Of a DNA stretch of 57,880 nt, positions 9,755-18,706 are shown piece by piece (the stretch's first letter is position 1; each line of letters opens with the position of its first letter). The notes under the pieces are model-generated. The model saw nothing but the letters and a program-made list of their open reading frames with translations. It searched no databases and had not been told where the DNA came from. Both the position numbers and the translations under genes were made by a program. The DNA is from a virus, in the IMG/VR virus record IMGVR_UViG_3300049473_000108, positions 1-57,880 of that record. One strand, written 5' to 3'.

Positions 9755-10717
9755 TTAATAGAGCGTTTTCTGGGCTAATCCGTAGCCCAGACCACCAGTG
9801 TAAGCTCCTGCTCCGTACCCAAGCGCCGTCCCAGCAAATCCCCAGAAATCATTACCGCCACTGGTTGTCTGCGTGGTCCCAGTGTTATATTTCGCCATGC
9901 CGGGGACGTTGGCTTGAATGGCTTGCCCATAGAGTTGTGCAGCCCTATCAGCAGCGTTCTGGAGCGTATATCCTCCGAGTTGTGTTGCAGCGGTCTGGTA
10001 AGGAGTTGCACTGGTAGCCCCCGCCGCTGTGCTTTCCACACCGGGCAATCCTGTTGCTCTTCCTCGAACACCCATGGCGGTTTGCAAACGACCAAAGCTT
10101 TCTGTCTCTGCCCCGCGTCTTGCCAGGGTCCTCGCCCCTCCGATACTTTTTGCCCGCTGGTAAAGCAAATCTTCCAGGGCTTCTGCCTGCCTGGCCGAAC
10201 CAGGCATAACCCCGGCTCTAGCAAGTTCTCTGCTCATAATGCCTCTTGTGCCAGCATACCCCTGTTCAATGTCAGCCTGGGCTTCTGCCATGCGTTGACC
10301 GACATCCACTCCCTCAAGGGCCTGACGGTAAAACTCTGCGCTAACTGGTGCAGCCTGCTCAAGTTCTGCTAATTGTTGCTGAACAAGGGCCTCTTTCACG
10401 GGTCTGCCCATCTCGATGTCTCGTATTTGTTCTTCAAGGCCAAGGCGCGTTGCTTCCTCTCTTGGAGCTGCAAGTCTCGCCTGCGCCCCATATTCCGCTT
10501 CCATCATCTGCTGATAGTAAGGCAATACCGCTCGGTTTGTGCTGACAAGCTCCTGCTCATAGGGGGCAAAGATATTTTGATAAGTGCCCCATTGCTGTTC
10601 AGCTAGTTGCTGCGACCGCTCGGCAACCGCGGCCATGCGTCTTGCAGCTTCGGGATCTACTTGAGAGACCTGCGTAGTTTCAGTGACGGTTGTTTCTCCG
10701 CCTTTTCCTCCCCCCAT
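9755..10717 (-). CDS. Internal virion (DNA ejection) protein, 320 aa
   Basis: The sequence is Ala/Gln/Glu-rich and mostly helical (RRMAAVAERSQQLAEQQWGT). It has a Gly-rich start (MGGGKGG) and a Gly-rich hydrophobic end (FAGTALGYGAGAYTGGLGYG) resembling a membrane-inserting segment. This is the usual look and place of the first internal virion protein (T7 gp14-like), just upstream of two larger ejection proteins. The assignment rests on composition and gene order. Confidence 0.65.
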   Translation of the reverse strand: MGGGKGGETTVTETTQVSQVDPEAARRMAAVAERSQQLAEQQWGTYQNIFAPYEQELVSTNRAVLPYYQQMMEAEYGAQARLAAPREEATRLGLEEQIRDIEMGRPVKEALVQQQLAELEQAAPVSAEFYRQALEGVDVGQRMAEAQADIEQGYAGTRGIMSRELARAGVMPGSARQAEALEDLLYQRAKSIGGARTLARRGAETESFGRLQTAMGVRGRATGLPGVESTAAGATSATPYQTAATQLGGYTLQNAADRAAQLYGQAIQANVPGMAKYNTGTTQTTSGGNDFWGFAGTALGYGAGAYTGGLGYGLAQKTLY

Positions 10718-10718
10718 C

Positions 10719-11279
10719 TCAGTTCTCCTTAATGCGGGTTGCGTATGTCAGAACAGCATCCACCCGCTTTTGTTCGTAGTAGTCGTAAATCGCATTGGGC
10801 AGAATGCCCAGGGTAATCATCCCCACCTTTTCACTGAACTTAATGGCGAGCCGATTATTGACAGGCATAAAGCCGATAAGCAGGTCAAAGATTGGTTCCT
10901 GCTCGTATTCAAGACCAAGAAGTTCAGCCAAGCTCCATCTTATCGCTTCGATACTGCCATTTCCCCATAGCTTTTTGAAAAGGCAAAAGTGGATATAAGC
11001 CCTCCTTTGGTTGAAGGAAAACCCATTGAGCCATATTATTCCTGCCTCATTGCCGTCCTTTACTTCCCCGTGAAACAGGACGTAAAATGAGTTCACGTGG
11101 CTCTTGCAGAACTTGACGAAGTCCGCCAGGCACTGCACAGAACCGTCATAGAAAACCTTGTGCACAGAACCTTCCTCTTTCATCCTGCGGTAAAGGCCCC
11201 CAAAATAGAGGTCTGGCAGATTCCGCATACCGTCCTTATCGGTTCGGTAAAGAAAAAGTTGGTAGTCGTCGTTTTTCAT
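10719..11279 (-). CDS. GNAT-like acetyltransferase of the tail cluster
   Basis: A 186-residue protein. The C-terminal half matches the acetyl-CoA-binding end of GNAT proteins (IGFMPVNNRLAIKFSEKVGM, followed by a Gly-Ile-Leu-Pro stretch). A GNAT-like gene between tail fibre and internal virion genes is common in short-tailed phages; the substrate is unknown. I chose the ATG at 11279, immediately after the tailspike stop, over an upstream in-frame start inside that gene. Confidence 0.6.
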   Translation of the reverse strand: MKNDDYQLFLYRTDKDGMRNLPDLYFGGLYRRMKEEGSVHKVFYDGSVQCLADFVKFCKSHVNSFYVLFHGEVKDGNEAGIIWLNGFSFNQRRAYIHFCLFKKLWGNGSIEAIRWSLAELLGLEYEQEPIFDLLIGFMPVNNRLAIKFSEKVGMITLGILPNAIYDYYEQKRVDAVLTYATRIKEN

Positions 11280-11280
11280 C

Positions 11281-12822
11281 TTAAGCTGTGCAATCATGGC
11301 ACGCACAAAGCCAGGTATTATCTATTCTCACTGCATCCAACCAATCATAGATGAGGGGAGACCAATCAGCCCCTTGGTTTCCTTTAAGGTTGCTAGTGGT
11401 AAAGTCAAATATCGTGTTCATATCGAGAATAAGTATCCTAATGGGCTTACCTATATAGCCTCCCTTGAAATCCGTAATGACGGTACGCTTCGTATTGTGT
11501 GTTATAAATAAGCTGCCCTCGCTAATGTCGGGAGTTGTTTCACCATCTGGAAATTCAATATAACCTCCAGCAACGTCCTTGAGGTACTTTATAGCTACAG
11601 TTTCCGGCATATTAACGCCGCCTCCCGTGGCATTCCGAACATTTTCTAGTCCTCCGTAAATACACCCATTGCCTATGTCTATGGCATACTTTGGTGCCAC
11701 AGCCCCGGCTTTGTTAAGTTCAATAAAATCAAATGCAAAATTGCTAATCGTGTAGTTGCCTGCTCTGTGCATATATATGGCTTTCTCTCCGGAATCGAAG
11801 CCCTTCATTTGGCAATAGAAATTTCTGAGTCCGTATCGTCCAAGATGCTGGTTTTCGGCGTAGATCTCAATGCCGTACTCTCTGCATACACTTGCGTGCA
11901 AGTGGTCGAACATCAAGAAAAACGCAGCCCCACTGCCAGGGTTAATATAAACTCCTTTGTTATTTGCACCGAAGTTGCATTTTCTGAAGTCGCCCACGAT
12001 AAGCTGACCGACCACGTTAAGTCCATTGCTATTGAAATCGTTTGCCACGACCTCCTCGCAAAATAAGAATTCTCGCAGTACAAGTTCCTCGTCTGAAATA
12101 ATTGTAATCCCGTTTTGGCTTGTGCAATTGTTGCCGAGTAAATTCAGCCTCTTAAGTACAAGATATGAAAATCCATCTAGTCTTAGGGCGTCCCGCCCTA
12201 CTCCGAAGATGCTTAGGTCATGAATTTGACTTGACCTAGGTACAGAGCCACCGCTTGTTTTTAGATATATCCCATCGTCCGTGCTCCCATCTCCAAGTAG
12301 ATGCATATAGGCAATCTCAAACCCGTATCCGGTTGCACCTTCAATCGTAATTGCTGGACCTGAGCCATTATTATGCAGGACAGTTCCAGTACCCATACCA
12401 CCAGTGCCGTTAAAACTATCAGCATTCCCCATCAAACGCACGCCATCGTAAAGGAATAGGCCATCGTGGTCGTAATGATTTGAGTCGAGCCATACGACAC
12501 CACCTCCACAGTTCCTAGCCTCATCAATGGCTCCCTGAACCCCTCCATATTTCTCAGGGAAGAAATAATGCTTTCGAGAATGCACTGGAAAAAGTAGACC
12601 AGCGAAGTCATAGGAAGGGTAATCATCTTTCAGTGAACCAAGGTTAATTCCTATCCTGCTCAAGTCCCGCCTCGTCACGGCTCTATCTAAATCTTGGGCT
12701 CGGCCCTCTCTGATCTCGACTCTCTCCTTTATCGCATTGAGGAAGGACAAGAGCGTGGGATCGACATTCTTGACTGTCGATATATCAGGTATGGAAGGAA
12801 GCGCTGTTTCCCTACTCGCCAT
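11281..12822 (-). CDS. Tailspike-like beta-helix protein, 513 aa
   Basis: Residues about 85-420 have the repeating short beta-strand pattern of a right-handed parallel beta-helix with pectate-lyase-like coils (GGVQGAIDEARNCGGGVVWL is the typical entry). The N-terminal 70 residues are helical and would attach to the tail. Such proteins bind or degrade surface polysaccharide. The ATG at 12822 has a GGAGGA six bases upstream and follows the nozzle gene by one base; an upstream in-frame start at 12852 would overlap that gene and is less likely. The end has Cys residues (CACHDC). Confidence 0.7.
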   Translation of the reverse strand: MASRETALPSIPDISTVKNVDPTLLSFLNAIKERVEIREGRAQDLDRAVTRRDLSRIGINLGSLKDDYPSYDFAGLLFPVHSRKHYFFPEKYGGVQGAIDEARNCGGGVVWLDSNHYDHDGLFLYDGVRLMGNADSFNGTGGMGTGTVLHNNGSGPAITIEGATGYGFEIAYMHLLGDGSTDDGIYLKTSGGSVPRSSQIHDLSIFGVGRDALRLDGFSYLVLKRLNLLGNNCTSQNGITIISDEELVLREFLFCEEVVANDFNSNGLNVVGQLIVGDFRKCNFGANNKGVYINPGSGAAFFLMFDHLHASVCREYGIEIYAENQHLGRYGLRNFYCQMKGFDSGEKAIYMHRAGNYTISNFAFDFIELNKAGAVAPKYAIDIGNGCIYGGLENVRNATGGGVNMPETVAIKYLKDVAGGYIEFPDGETTPDISEGSLFITHNTKRTVITDFKGGYIGKPIRILILDMNTIFDFTTSNLKGNQGADWSPLIYDWLDAVRIDNTWLCACHDCTA

Positions 12823-12823
12823 C

Positions 12824-14674
12824 CTATTCCTCCGCCGCCTGTATAAGCTCATCTATGGAAGTGGCTATTGCCATCAGATCAATGTCCGAAGTGCCAACTA
12901 CCTCTAGTTCTATATCCTTCCCTGTGTAACCTCCCGGCATCCTGAATATCTCATCGGATTGTATGTTCTTGCTCCATTTCAGAACGCCATCCACATAAAG
13001 CCTGAAATCCACCTCATCATCTGCCACAATCCTGCCCGCATTGAAATTGAAGGGCGAAAAGAGATGAAATACCTTCGATTTCCAAGTATAGGTCAGCTCT
13101 GTTGCGGCTTCTTCCCACGTATAAACATCATAGGAACCAGTATCGGGGTCCTCTATTAGCACATAAAGGTAATCCCCTACCGTGATTACGTCATAAAACG
13201 TTTTCCCGCTGATGGAAAAGTCGATAATCCTCATTTTCTGCATGTTGAGGATAAAACCCGTGGAGGCCCCGCTAAAGAAGGCAAAGTATTTATCATCGTA
13301 GAAAGCGCTCATCAGATTGGCGAGACTCTTGGCTTGCCATTGTTCCTTCGTGAAAAGTTCCCTCGTAAGCAGCGTTCCTCCCTCGCGGCTGACCATAAAG
13401 AGTCCATCGTCAGACGGATAAATAACTCCGCCCTCGGTCGAGACTACGCTTTTAGCTCCTCCAACGCAGGGGCGCTCATAAGGCAAATCCATAAGAGTCA
13501 TGCTTGAGGGGTCCGTGCCCGTAGCATAGTAAGGTACGCCATCCGTTACGGCGACGAGTGTTTCCCCAAAGTGACCCACGCCGACAATATCGTGCCTAGC
13601 CTGGAGAGCGTAACCGTCCGGCCATGCGTAAGGATAGCCAGGCACAGAAAGATAGACCTCGCTGCCCTTGAAACCCGCAAGGATGTTATTGACAAAGAGG
13701 TGCAATCCGGCGAGTTCCTCAGGAGGAGGTTCCCAATCCTCGGTCGCTATTGCCTCGAGGAGCTCATCATCTTCCCGTTTGTCATCGAACCCGTTAGCTA
13801 TGGCATCCTCGATCAGGCAGTCATCGAGGTCTTCTTCCCAATAATCGCCCTCGTTTGGGGCATGTTCGGGCGGAGGAGTGAATGCCTGAATACATTTGTA
13901 TGTTTTGCTCCCATAAGTCACTCGGTCGTCCAGGGAGTAAGCAGTATTTGCCTCATATTCAGGGATGTTATCGGGAGGGTAAGGCACAAGCTGGTACTCC
14001 GCAAGGCTGGTGCCTGTGTTTAGCCGGTAGACTCTAATATGCGTTGCGTTCACCATATCGGCTGGCGGATTTGCAAACCCGCTTAGATGAATGTATTCAT
14101 CCTCCTGCAAATCAACAACATCAGAGGGCGGTGATGGTGCGGATTCCTCCCCCCATCCCGTCACGTAAGTCCAGACATAAGAAATTGACTCCTGGACAAT
14201 GCCATTTCCTTCGCCTTCCCGCACGACTTTCAAAGGCACAATGGGCGCAGGCACACCCAATCTGTAACTTGTAGTGGGCCAGGTGTAAGAAGGTCCTTCT
14301 GTTGCCATATCATAGTTAGTCTGCTTGGGCACGCCATCGCCCGTGAAATAAATGCGAGGCGTGACATCCGGGATGAAGGATTTCACTACATCCACATCTT
14401 CGCCCTTCCAGTTGAGCCATTTATCCACAAGCTTATAGATTGTCTTGGCACCCGCTATAATAACCTGGTCTCCACTGGCAGTTACTTTATCCGAGCCTGA
14501 ATCAATGACGTCCTGGCCCCCTACGTTGAACTCGAACTCCAAATCTCTGAGCGGCTGAATCATGCCGCGCTCGAGTTCGCAGTTCTCAGCAATCTGGGCC
14601 TGATTTTCAGCTAGCAATTTGGGGGAAGTCTTTGGTATCGTCCCCTCAAAATTGGATATTCGGATTACAGGCAC
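12824..14674 (-). CDS. Tail nozzle / propeller protein with an embedded carbohydrate-binding module
   Basis: A 616-residue protein. The N-terminus (NFEGTIPKTSPKLLAENQAQ, then AENCELERGMIQPL) is typical of the tail nozzle or stabilization proteins of short-tailed phages, which form beta-propellers. A FN3-like stretch follows (YVWTYVTGWGEESAPSPPSD). At about 230-275 there is a chitin-binding-type module (AYSLDDRVTYGSKTYKCIQA, then the closing NEGDYWEE), the CBM5/12 pattern. Propeller-like repeats fill the rest. The protein probably closes the tail end and may touch cell-surface glycans. Confidence 0.7.
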   Translation of the reverse strand: MPVIRISNFEGTIPKTSPKLLAENQAQIAENCELERGMIQPLRDLEFEFNVGGQDVIDSGSDKVTASGDQVIIAGAKTIYKLVDKWLNWKGEDVDVVKSFIPDVTPRIYFTGDGVPKQTNYDMATEGPSYTWPTTSYRLGVPAPIVPLKVVREGEGNGIVQESISYVWTYVTGWGEESAPSPPSDVVDLQEDEYIHLSGFANPPADMVNATHIRVYRLNTGTSLAEYQLVPYPPDNIPEYEANTAYSLDDRVTYGSKTYKCIQAFTPPPEHAPNEGDYWEEDLDDCLIEDAIANGFDDKREDDELLEAIATEDWEPPPEELAGLHLFVNNILAGFKGSEVYLSVPGYPYAWPDGYALQARHDIVGVGHFGETLVAVTDGVPYYATGTDPSSMTLMDLPYERPCVGGAKSVVSTEGGVIYPSDDGLFMVSREGGTLLTRELFTKEQWQAKSLANLMSAFYDDKYFAFFSGASTGFILNMQKMRIIDFSISGKTFYDVITVGDYLYVLIEDPDTGSYDVYTWEEAATELTYTWKSKVFHLFSPFNFNAGRIVADDEVDFRLYVDGVLKWSKNIQSDEIFRMPGGYTGKDIELEVVGTSDIDLMAIATSIDELIQAAEE

Positions 14675-14680
14675 CTTGAT

Positions 14681-15049
14681 TTAACCCTTCTCGAGGATGT
14701 ATGCTCTATTGGCGTTTTGCAAAGCCATGGTTCTTAGCATGTGCACAAGTTCGCTGACCGATACATCTGGTCTTGGTCGTGCTTTGCCGTCCTCATCGAC
14801 TTCCAGCATCCCATTTCTGAACGATTCAGTTGCACGCTGGTTGCCTTCTAAAAGGCCAAGCATGGCCCATTGAAAGTCAAAAAGCCATAGGTCAAGACAT
14901 TGCTTCCTGATCTCCTTGGTTAGTGGATCCGCTCTCTTCGATACTGCCATCTCAATCCAGCATGGGCAACCTTCTTCGCCGTTCCAGGACCTTTCCGGAC
15001 ATCCCGATTTGCGAAAGGCTTCAAGACTTCGTATACACGGTTTTTTCAT
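14681..15049 (-). CDS. Small Cys-containing protein, unknown
   Basis: A 122-residue protein with four Cys near the N-terminus (CIRSLEAFRKSGCPERSWNG, then CPCW) and a helical remainder. The N-terminal Cys could bind zinc or iron. I prefer the ATG at 15049 (AAGG seven bases upstream) over a TTG two codons earlier. It lies between the fibre-tip-like gene and the nozzle gene, suggesting a tail assembly or chaperone role. No family recognised. Confidence 0.55.
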   Translation of the reverse strand: MKKPCIRSLEAFRKSGCPERSWNGEEGCPCWIEMAVSKRADPLTKEIRKQCLDLWLFDFQWAMLGLLEGNQRATESFRNGMLEVDEDGKARPRPDVSVSELVHMLRTMALQNANRAYILEKG

Positions 15050-15051
15050 GC

Positions 15052-15483
15052 TCAATCCTTCGTGGCAGCAATAACCTCTTGATAGTAAGGTGCCGTATTG
15101 GGATCAACGCTTTCTTCAGCGACTTCGGAAGTCGTCATAAGATTCTTGCTGGAATAAGTCCCGGTCTCGGTATATGCCATCCGAATATCGAATCCACTGG
15201 TCCCAGAATAACCTGTACTGTCAATAAAGAGATACGCATCCCCTACCGATCCTATGCCAAGCGGTATCGCGTGGTCGTGCGGGGGGATAACGTGGTCGTG
15301 TGGACTTTGCGGATTGGCAGATCCTCCCGAGGCTGGGGTTCCCGTTGTATAGCAGAGCATTGCACTGTCCTGCCAATCCGTCTTTTTGGTCCAGCCCGTG
15401 GGTGCTGTTGCATTTCCAAAAAGAGCGATTACGCCCGATTCAAAAGCTACGTTAATTCCAAAAAGCTTTGCAATAACTGCCAT
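15052..15483 (-). CDS. Tail tip / collar-type protein with HxH metal motif
   Basis: The 143 residues follow the phage tail-collar pattern: APTGWTKKTDWQDSAMLCYT, a Gly/Ser linker, then PHDHVIPPHDHAIP with repeated HDH pairs. Such HxH motifs bind iron in trimeric tail needles and fibre tips. The end is a small beta domain. It sits among tail genes and is probably part of a fibre or needle tip. Confidence 0.6.
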   Translation of the reverse strand: MAVIAKLFGINVAFESGVIALFGNATAPTGWTKKTDWQDSAMLCYTTGTPASGGSANPQSPHDHVIPPHDHAIPLGIGSVGDAYLFIDSTGYSGTSGFDIRMAYTETGTYSSKNLMTTSEVAEESVDPNTAPYYQEVIAATKD

Positions 15484-15486
15484 GTC

Positions 15487-16149
15487 TTATACCTCCGCAG
15501 TCACTAAAGCCGGATTAAACAACATCCTGTCGGCGTGGGTTGCAACGCCAACGGCCTGCACTTGGTCACCGCTTCCTGAAGGAGCAGTCTGCGTTAGACT
15601 TCCGGCAGTGGTCGAAGCATAGATGACACCGCCGACTGTCCAGGCCCAGCTATCGTCTCTTGCAAACCCAAAAAGGAGTACAAGTCCGCTATTGTCAGCG
15701 TTGATAGTCTCGGCTGCCATAGCCGCCACTGGCATCGTTGAGGATGCATCTGCGTCCGCTTTCCACCACTTGCCATCTGATTTCATGTAAAGGGCATGAC
15801 CGAAAGAGACATTTTCCCCGACGGTCATGGTGGCTACAGCACCGCTATAACCGTGGTCGCTGGGAGTGGGCCACAGTTCAAGCTCAATCCCCTGGCTTAC
15901 ATCGGCAGCCTTATTGAGCTCCGCAGCAGTGGCCGTGATGTCCGGATCATAGGAAATCTGAACCCAAGTCACAGGATCATGGTCTGTTAAAACCCAAAAA
16001 GAATTGTTATCCGTTTGCAGGGCCACCTTTTTCACGTCGGAGGCCGTCAGTCCGCTTGCGCCCGTCCTGGCCGCAGCATTTGCGTATTCATTGAAATGAA
16101 TCACATGCTGCTCAGCATAAGTAAGCGTCTTATGTTCAACATCAGCCAT
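15487..16149 (-). CDS. Virion structural protein (fibre/decoration), 220 aa
   Basis: A short helical N-terminus with KKVALQTDNNSFWVLTDHDP is followed by a beta domain (GHALYMKSDGKWWKADADAS, VVYAST-like repeats, VQAVGVATHADRMLFNP). This domain type recurs in phage fibre and capsid accessory proteins. SD (AAGGAG) and ATG at 16149; it overlaps the upstream 62-aa gene by eight bases. Confidence 0.6.
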   Translation of the reverse strand: MADVEHKTLTYAEQHVIHFNEYANAAARTGASGLTASDVKKVALQTDNNSFWVLTDHDPVTWVQISYDPDITATAAELNKAADVSQGIELELWPTPSDHGYSGAVATMTVGENVSFGHALYMKSDGKWWKADADASSTMPVAAMAAETINADNSGLVLLFGFARDDSWAWTVGGVIYASTTAGSLTQTAPSGSGDQVQAVGVATHADRMLFNPALVTAEV

Positions 16150-16330
16150 CCGTTAACTCCTTCTTCTCGAAGCAGATGTCTCTTCTTTTGTCGATGATAT
16201 CCCAACCCGAAGTATAGAAGGCAAAACCTTCCTTTTTAAAAAAATCCCGTATCTTGCGCTCAAACGCGATATTTTCTTCTCTCACCGGCAGATGTCCATT
16301 ATCGGGCCAGTATCGGATGTGGAGTTTCAT
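16142..16330 (-). CDS. Small protein, 62 aa, unknown
   Basis: A charged small protein (MKLHIRYWPDNGHLPVREEN) with aromatic residues, overlapping both neighbours by a few bases, so it is translationally coupled to the HExxH protein upstream. GAGG precedes the ATG. No family recognised. Confidence 0.5.
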   Translation of the reverse strand: MKLHIRYWPDNGHLPVREENIAFERKIRDFFKKEGFAFYTSGWDIIDKRRDICFEKKELTDG

Positions 16331-16656
16331 TCGTCCTCCGACTTCAGATGCCCATTATCGACCAAAAAGCCATAGACCATTTCGGCTAAGCAATCTAAGT
16401 ACTTTTCTCCATCATCGTCCTTAAAATAGTTTCTTCCAGTCAATTCATCGAGAGCGTGAAAGACTTCGTGTATGAAAGTAACTGCTATGGCAGAGTCAAC
16501 TCGTTGACACCCAGAACCGTCCCTGTCATTGATGCGGATTTCCATTGCATACCCATCGCGCTGGCCGTCCGCCTTGTTGAGTTCCTTGAAGTGATACGGA
16601 AAAATCACCTTGTACCAATGGCCACCGATCTTTACTTTCTCAGGCAACTTGATCAT
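16327..16656 (-). CDS. HExxH metallopeptidase-like protein, 109 aa
   Basis: Residues 62-75 read FIHEVFHALDELTG: a HExxH zinc site with an Asp shortly after, as in short phage-encoded zincin-like (SprT/ImmA-type minimal) peptidases. The likely third ligand is in the later EKYLDCLAEMVYG helix. It is encoded between the duplicated head-tail adaptors and the tail fibre genes, so it may process a virion protein or a host target. Activity is inferred from the motif only. Confidence 0.65.
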   Translation of the reverse strand: MIKLPEKVKIGGHWYKVIFPYHFKELNKADGQRDGYAMEIRINDRDGSGCQRVDSAIAVTFIHEVFHALDELTGRNYFKDDDGEKYLDCLAEMVYGFLVDNGHLKSEDE

Positions 16657-17324
16657 ACAAATCTCCTCATTCTGACCATCATCGGTCTTTTGGTATACCC
16701 CGTTTGTTTCAGGAGTTTCGCATCGTCTATCGCATTACGGAATAATCCATTGAAGGTAAGCGCAAGGTTCGGGTCATACCAGGGCTGTGCTCGGCGCGAA
16801 AGTAAGTCGGCCCGAGCCCCGTAGCCAATAGTTTCAAAATGGTCGTCATAAAGGAATTGTTGCACGGAACTGCAAGCCCTGTCTGGCTTAAGATTGACCC
16901 GCACTAAGAGGCCGGCATCGCTTTTGACTGAAGGTGTATCGATGAGGTATAACTTCTTATCCTTGTCGAGGTAATAATAAGTTGGTGTCGGCGCGGTTTT
17001 GAACTTCCAGGAACCAAAGTTTATTAAGTCCTCTTGGTTTTCAGAAATGGGATCTAGCGTCACGAACTGGTCGTCACTTAAACCATCTTGCTTGTACTTT
17101 ACGTCATCAGCAGAAATGATTACGCTATCTGAAGGCGCTGTTAACGTGTAGCTTTGCTGGCTGGCAACAATGCTGATGCGAGTCAGTTCGTACGTCCAAA
17201 GAAGCGTATCTTCGCAGAACTTAATGCAAGCATTCCGGACACTGTGCTCTAGTGCAGGAAGAGTTACACCTGGTACGTCCGAAACTACGTCTGGCATCCA
17301 TTCGGAGAGTGCCTTGGTTGCCAT
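16653..17324 (-). CDS. Head-tail adaptor-like protein, copy B
   Basis: A 223-residue protein clearly paralogous to the one encoded just upstream (17344-18021). Both begin MATKAL and share RNACI(A/K)FCE(Q/D)TLLW, ALTAPSDS-like and LLVKVNL(R/K)P segments in the same order. The helical N-terminus plus beta middle fit the adaptor/gatekeeper proteins placed between portal and nozzle in short-tailed phages. It ends with a basic RPMMVRMRRFV tail absent from copy A. Confidence 0.65.
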   Translation of the reverse strand: MATKALSEWMPDVVSDVPGVTLPALEHSVRNACIKFCEDTLLWTYELTRISIVASQQSYTLTAPSDSVIISADDVKYKQDGLSDDQFVTLDPISENQEDLINFGSWKFKTAPTPTYYYLDKDKKLYLIDTPSVKSDAGLLVRVNLKPDRACSSVQQFLYDDHFETIGYGARADLLSRRAQPWYDPNLALTFNGLFRNAIDDAKLLKQTGYTKRPMMVRMRRFV

Positions 17325-17343
17325 ATGCTATTCTCCCTTTCCC

Positions 17344-18021
17344 CTAAGCTACGATCGGCTTTGTCTGGGCCTGTACGGAATCCAATATGTCGCCAGTGGT
17401 CTTCCTTGCCTTGGCTGCTATTATGACATCACTGAAAAGCTTCGCATAGATGACCGCTGTTTCTGGATTAGCCCAAGGTTGTCCTACCCTTGCTAAAAGG
17501 TCTGCCTTTGCACCTGCGCCTATTGCCTTGTAGTAATCGGTATAAAGGAATTCCGGAACAGTTGTGCAACCATGCTCAGGTCTTAGGTTTACTTTTACGA
17601 GTAGGCCTTCGCTGCTCGCCACAGACGGAATTGGATGAAGATGCAAATTCTTGTCAGTGTCCAGGTAATAACCACTTGGTGCCGTTGCACTCTGGAATTG
17701 CCACTGAGTATTGCCTGCATAGAGGTCTTTTTGCGCCTGTGAGAATGGATACAAATATACGAAAGTTGTGTCCGCTGCCGCATCCGCTTTAAATAAGACC
17801 CGCTCCACGGATATGATCTCAGAATCTGAAGGGGCAGTAAGCGCATAACTTTCTTGGTCCTTGACAATACTGATCCGACTGAGTTCTTCTTCCCAGAGTA
17901 AAGTCTGCTCGCAGAAAGCAATGCAGGCATTTCTCGCTGCGCTTTCAGCGGCTGGCATCGGAACTCCCCTGATATCTGGTGCGATTTCTGAAAACCATTC
18001 AGTCAAAGCTTTTGTTGCCAT
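17344..18021 (-). CDS. Head-tail adaptor-like protein, copy A
   Basis: A 225-residue paralogue of the next gene downstream. It has the N-terminal helical stretch (ARNACIAFCEQTLLWEEELS), the beta segment ending HLHPIPSVASSEGLLVKVNL, and the conserved YYKAIGAGAKADLLARVGQP. Tandem duplication followed by divergence gives two adaptor-type subunits, perhaps successive rings. SD GGAGG lies upstream of the ATG at 18021. Confidence 0.65.
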   Translation of the reverse strand: MATKALTEWFSEIAPDIRGVPMPAAESAARNACIAFCEQTLLWEEELSRISIVKDQESYALTAPSDSEIISVERVLFKADAAADTTFVYLYPFSQAQKDLYAGNTQWQFQSATAPSGYYLDTDKNLHLHPIPSVASSEGLLVKVNLRPEHGCTTVPEFLYTDYYKAIGAGAKADLLARVGQPWANPETAVIYAKLFSDVIIAAKARKTTGDILDSVQAQTKPIVA

Positions 18022-18055
18022 ATTTTACCTCTTTTCCTCCCTTAACTAATGCTTC

Positions 18056-18700
18056 CTATTGCTGCTGCGTTTGTACTCCCAAGGACTGAAGGAATGCATT
18101 TCTATGGTTCATAGCTTTTTGCTCCATCCCAAGACCGCCGATATTCTCGGTGAAGGCACGGTAAAGGATATAGTCCACCAAGGCATCGAGGCAGTTATCT
18201 CTTATGCTCGGTTTGCTGGCTTTCCAAGCTCCCTCCGCGTCATAGGGGATCGTGGTGGGAACCTTGGAATGCTCAATCTCGGCATAGTTCGTCCCATCGG
18301 AAGGAGGGTAAATGTAATAGATTTCCGGATTCTGGGGGTCAGGCATAGCGTTATAGACTACAGCCGTTGCTGTCTCGCTGCTCCAGGATGGGAGAAAAGC
18401 CGCCAGAGATTCCATGACGGTCATAGTGATAGAATTCCCTGGAGTGGTTCCATCTGTACCCATGTTGCGGATAGCCCTGATAAAGGCTATGCCACCGGTA
18501 GGAATAGTTTGTTTGGCGCCTGAAGTGAGCAAAATAGAAACGATAACACTGTAGGCCTGCGGTGCAAGCGAGACGATTTCCCTTTGGCCCTGGTTTGACC
18601 AGTCAAGTAATGTCTCCTGGCTCCAATGGTCCGTATCTACGTCATTGAGCGTGACCTGGATAAGGTTCTCGATTATATGGCCTATGGTGATTGTCGCCAT
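18056..18700 (-). CDS. Head-tail connector / adaptor protein, 214 aa
   Basis: The N-terminus VTLNDVDTDHWSQETLLDWS followed by IVSLAPQAYSVIVSI is the familiar start of phage adaptor proteins that assemble under the portal. The middle has NPEIYYIYPPSDG, and the C-terminal helix (LDALVDYILYRAFTEN) is also characteristic. The gene follows the head genes and precedes the paralogous pair, matching the order portal, coat, adaptor, nozzle. Confidence 0.7.
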   Translation of the reverse strand: MATITIGHIIENLIQVTLNDVDTDHWSQETLLDWSNQGQREIVSLAPQAYSVIVSILLTSGAKQTIPTGGIAFIRAIRNMGTDGTTPGNSITMTVMESLAAFLPSWSSETATAVVYNAMPDPQNPEIYYIYPPSDGTNYAEIEHSKVPTTIPYDAEGAWKASKPSIRDNCLDALVDYILYRAFTENIGGLGMEQKAMNHRNAFLQSLGVQTQQQ

Positions 18701-18706
18701 CGGTAA

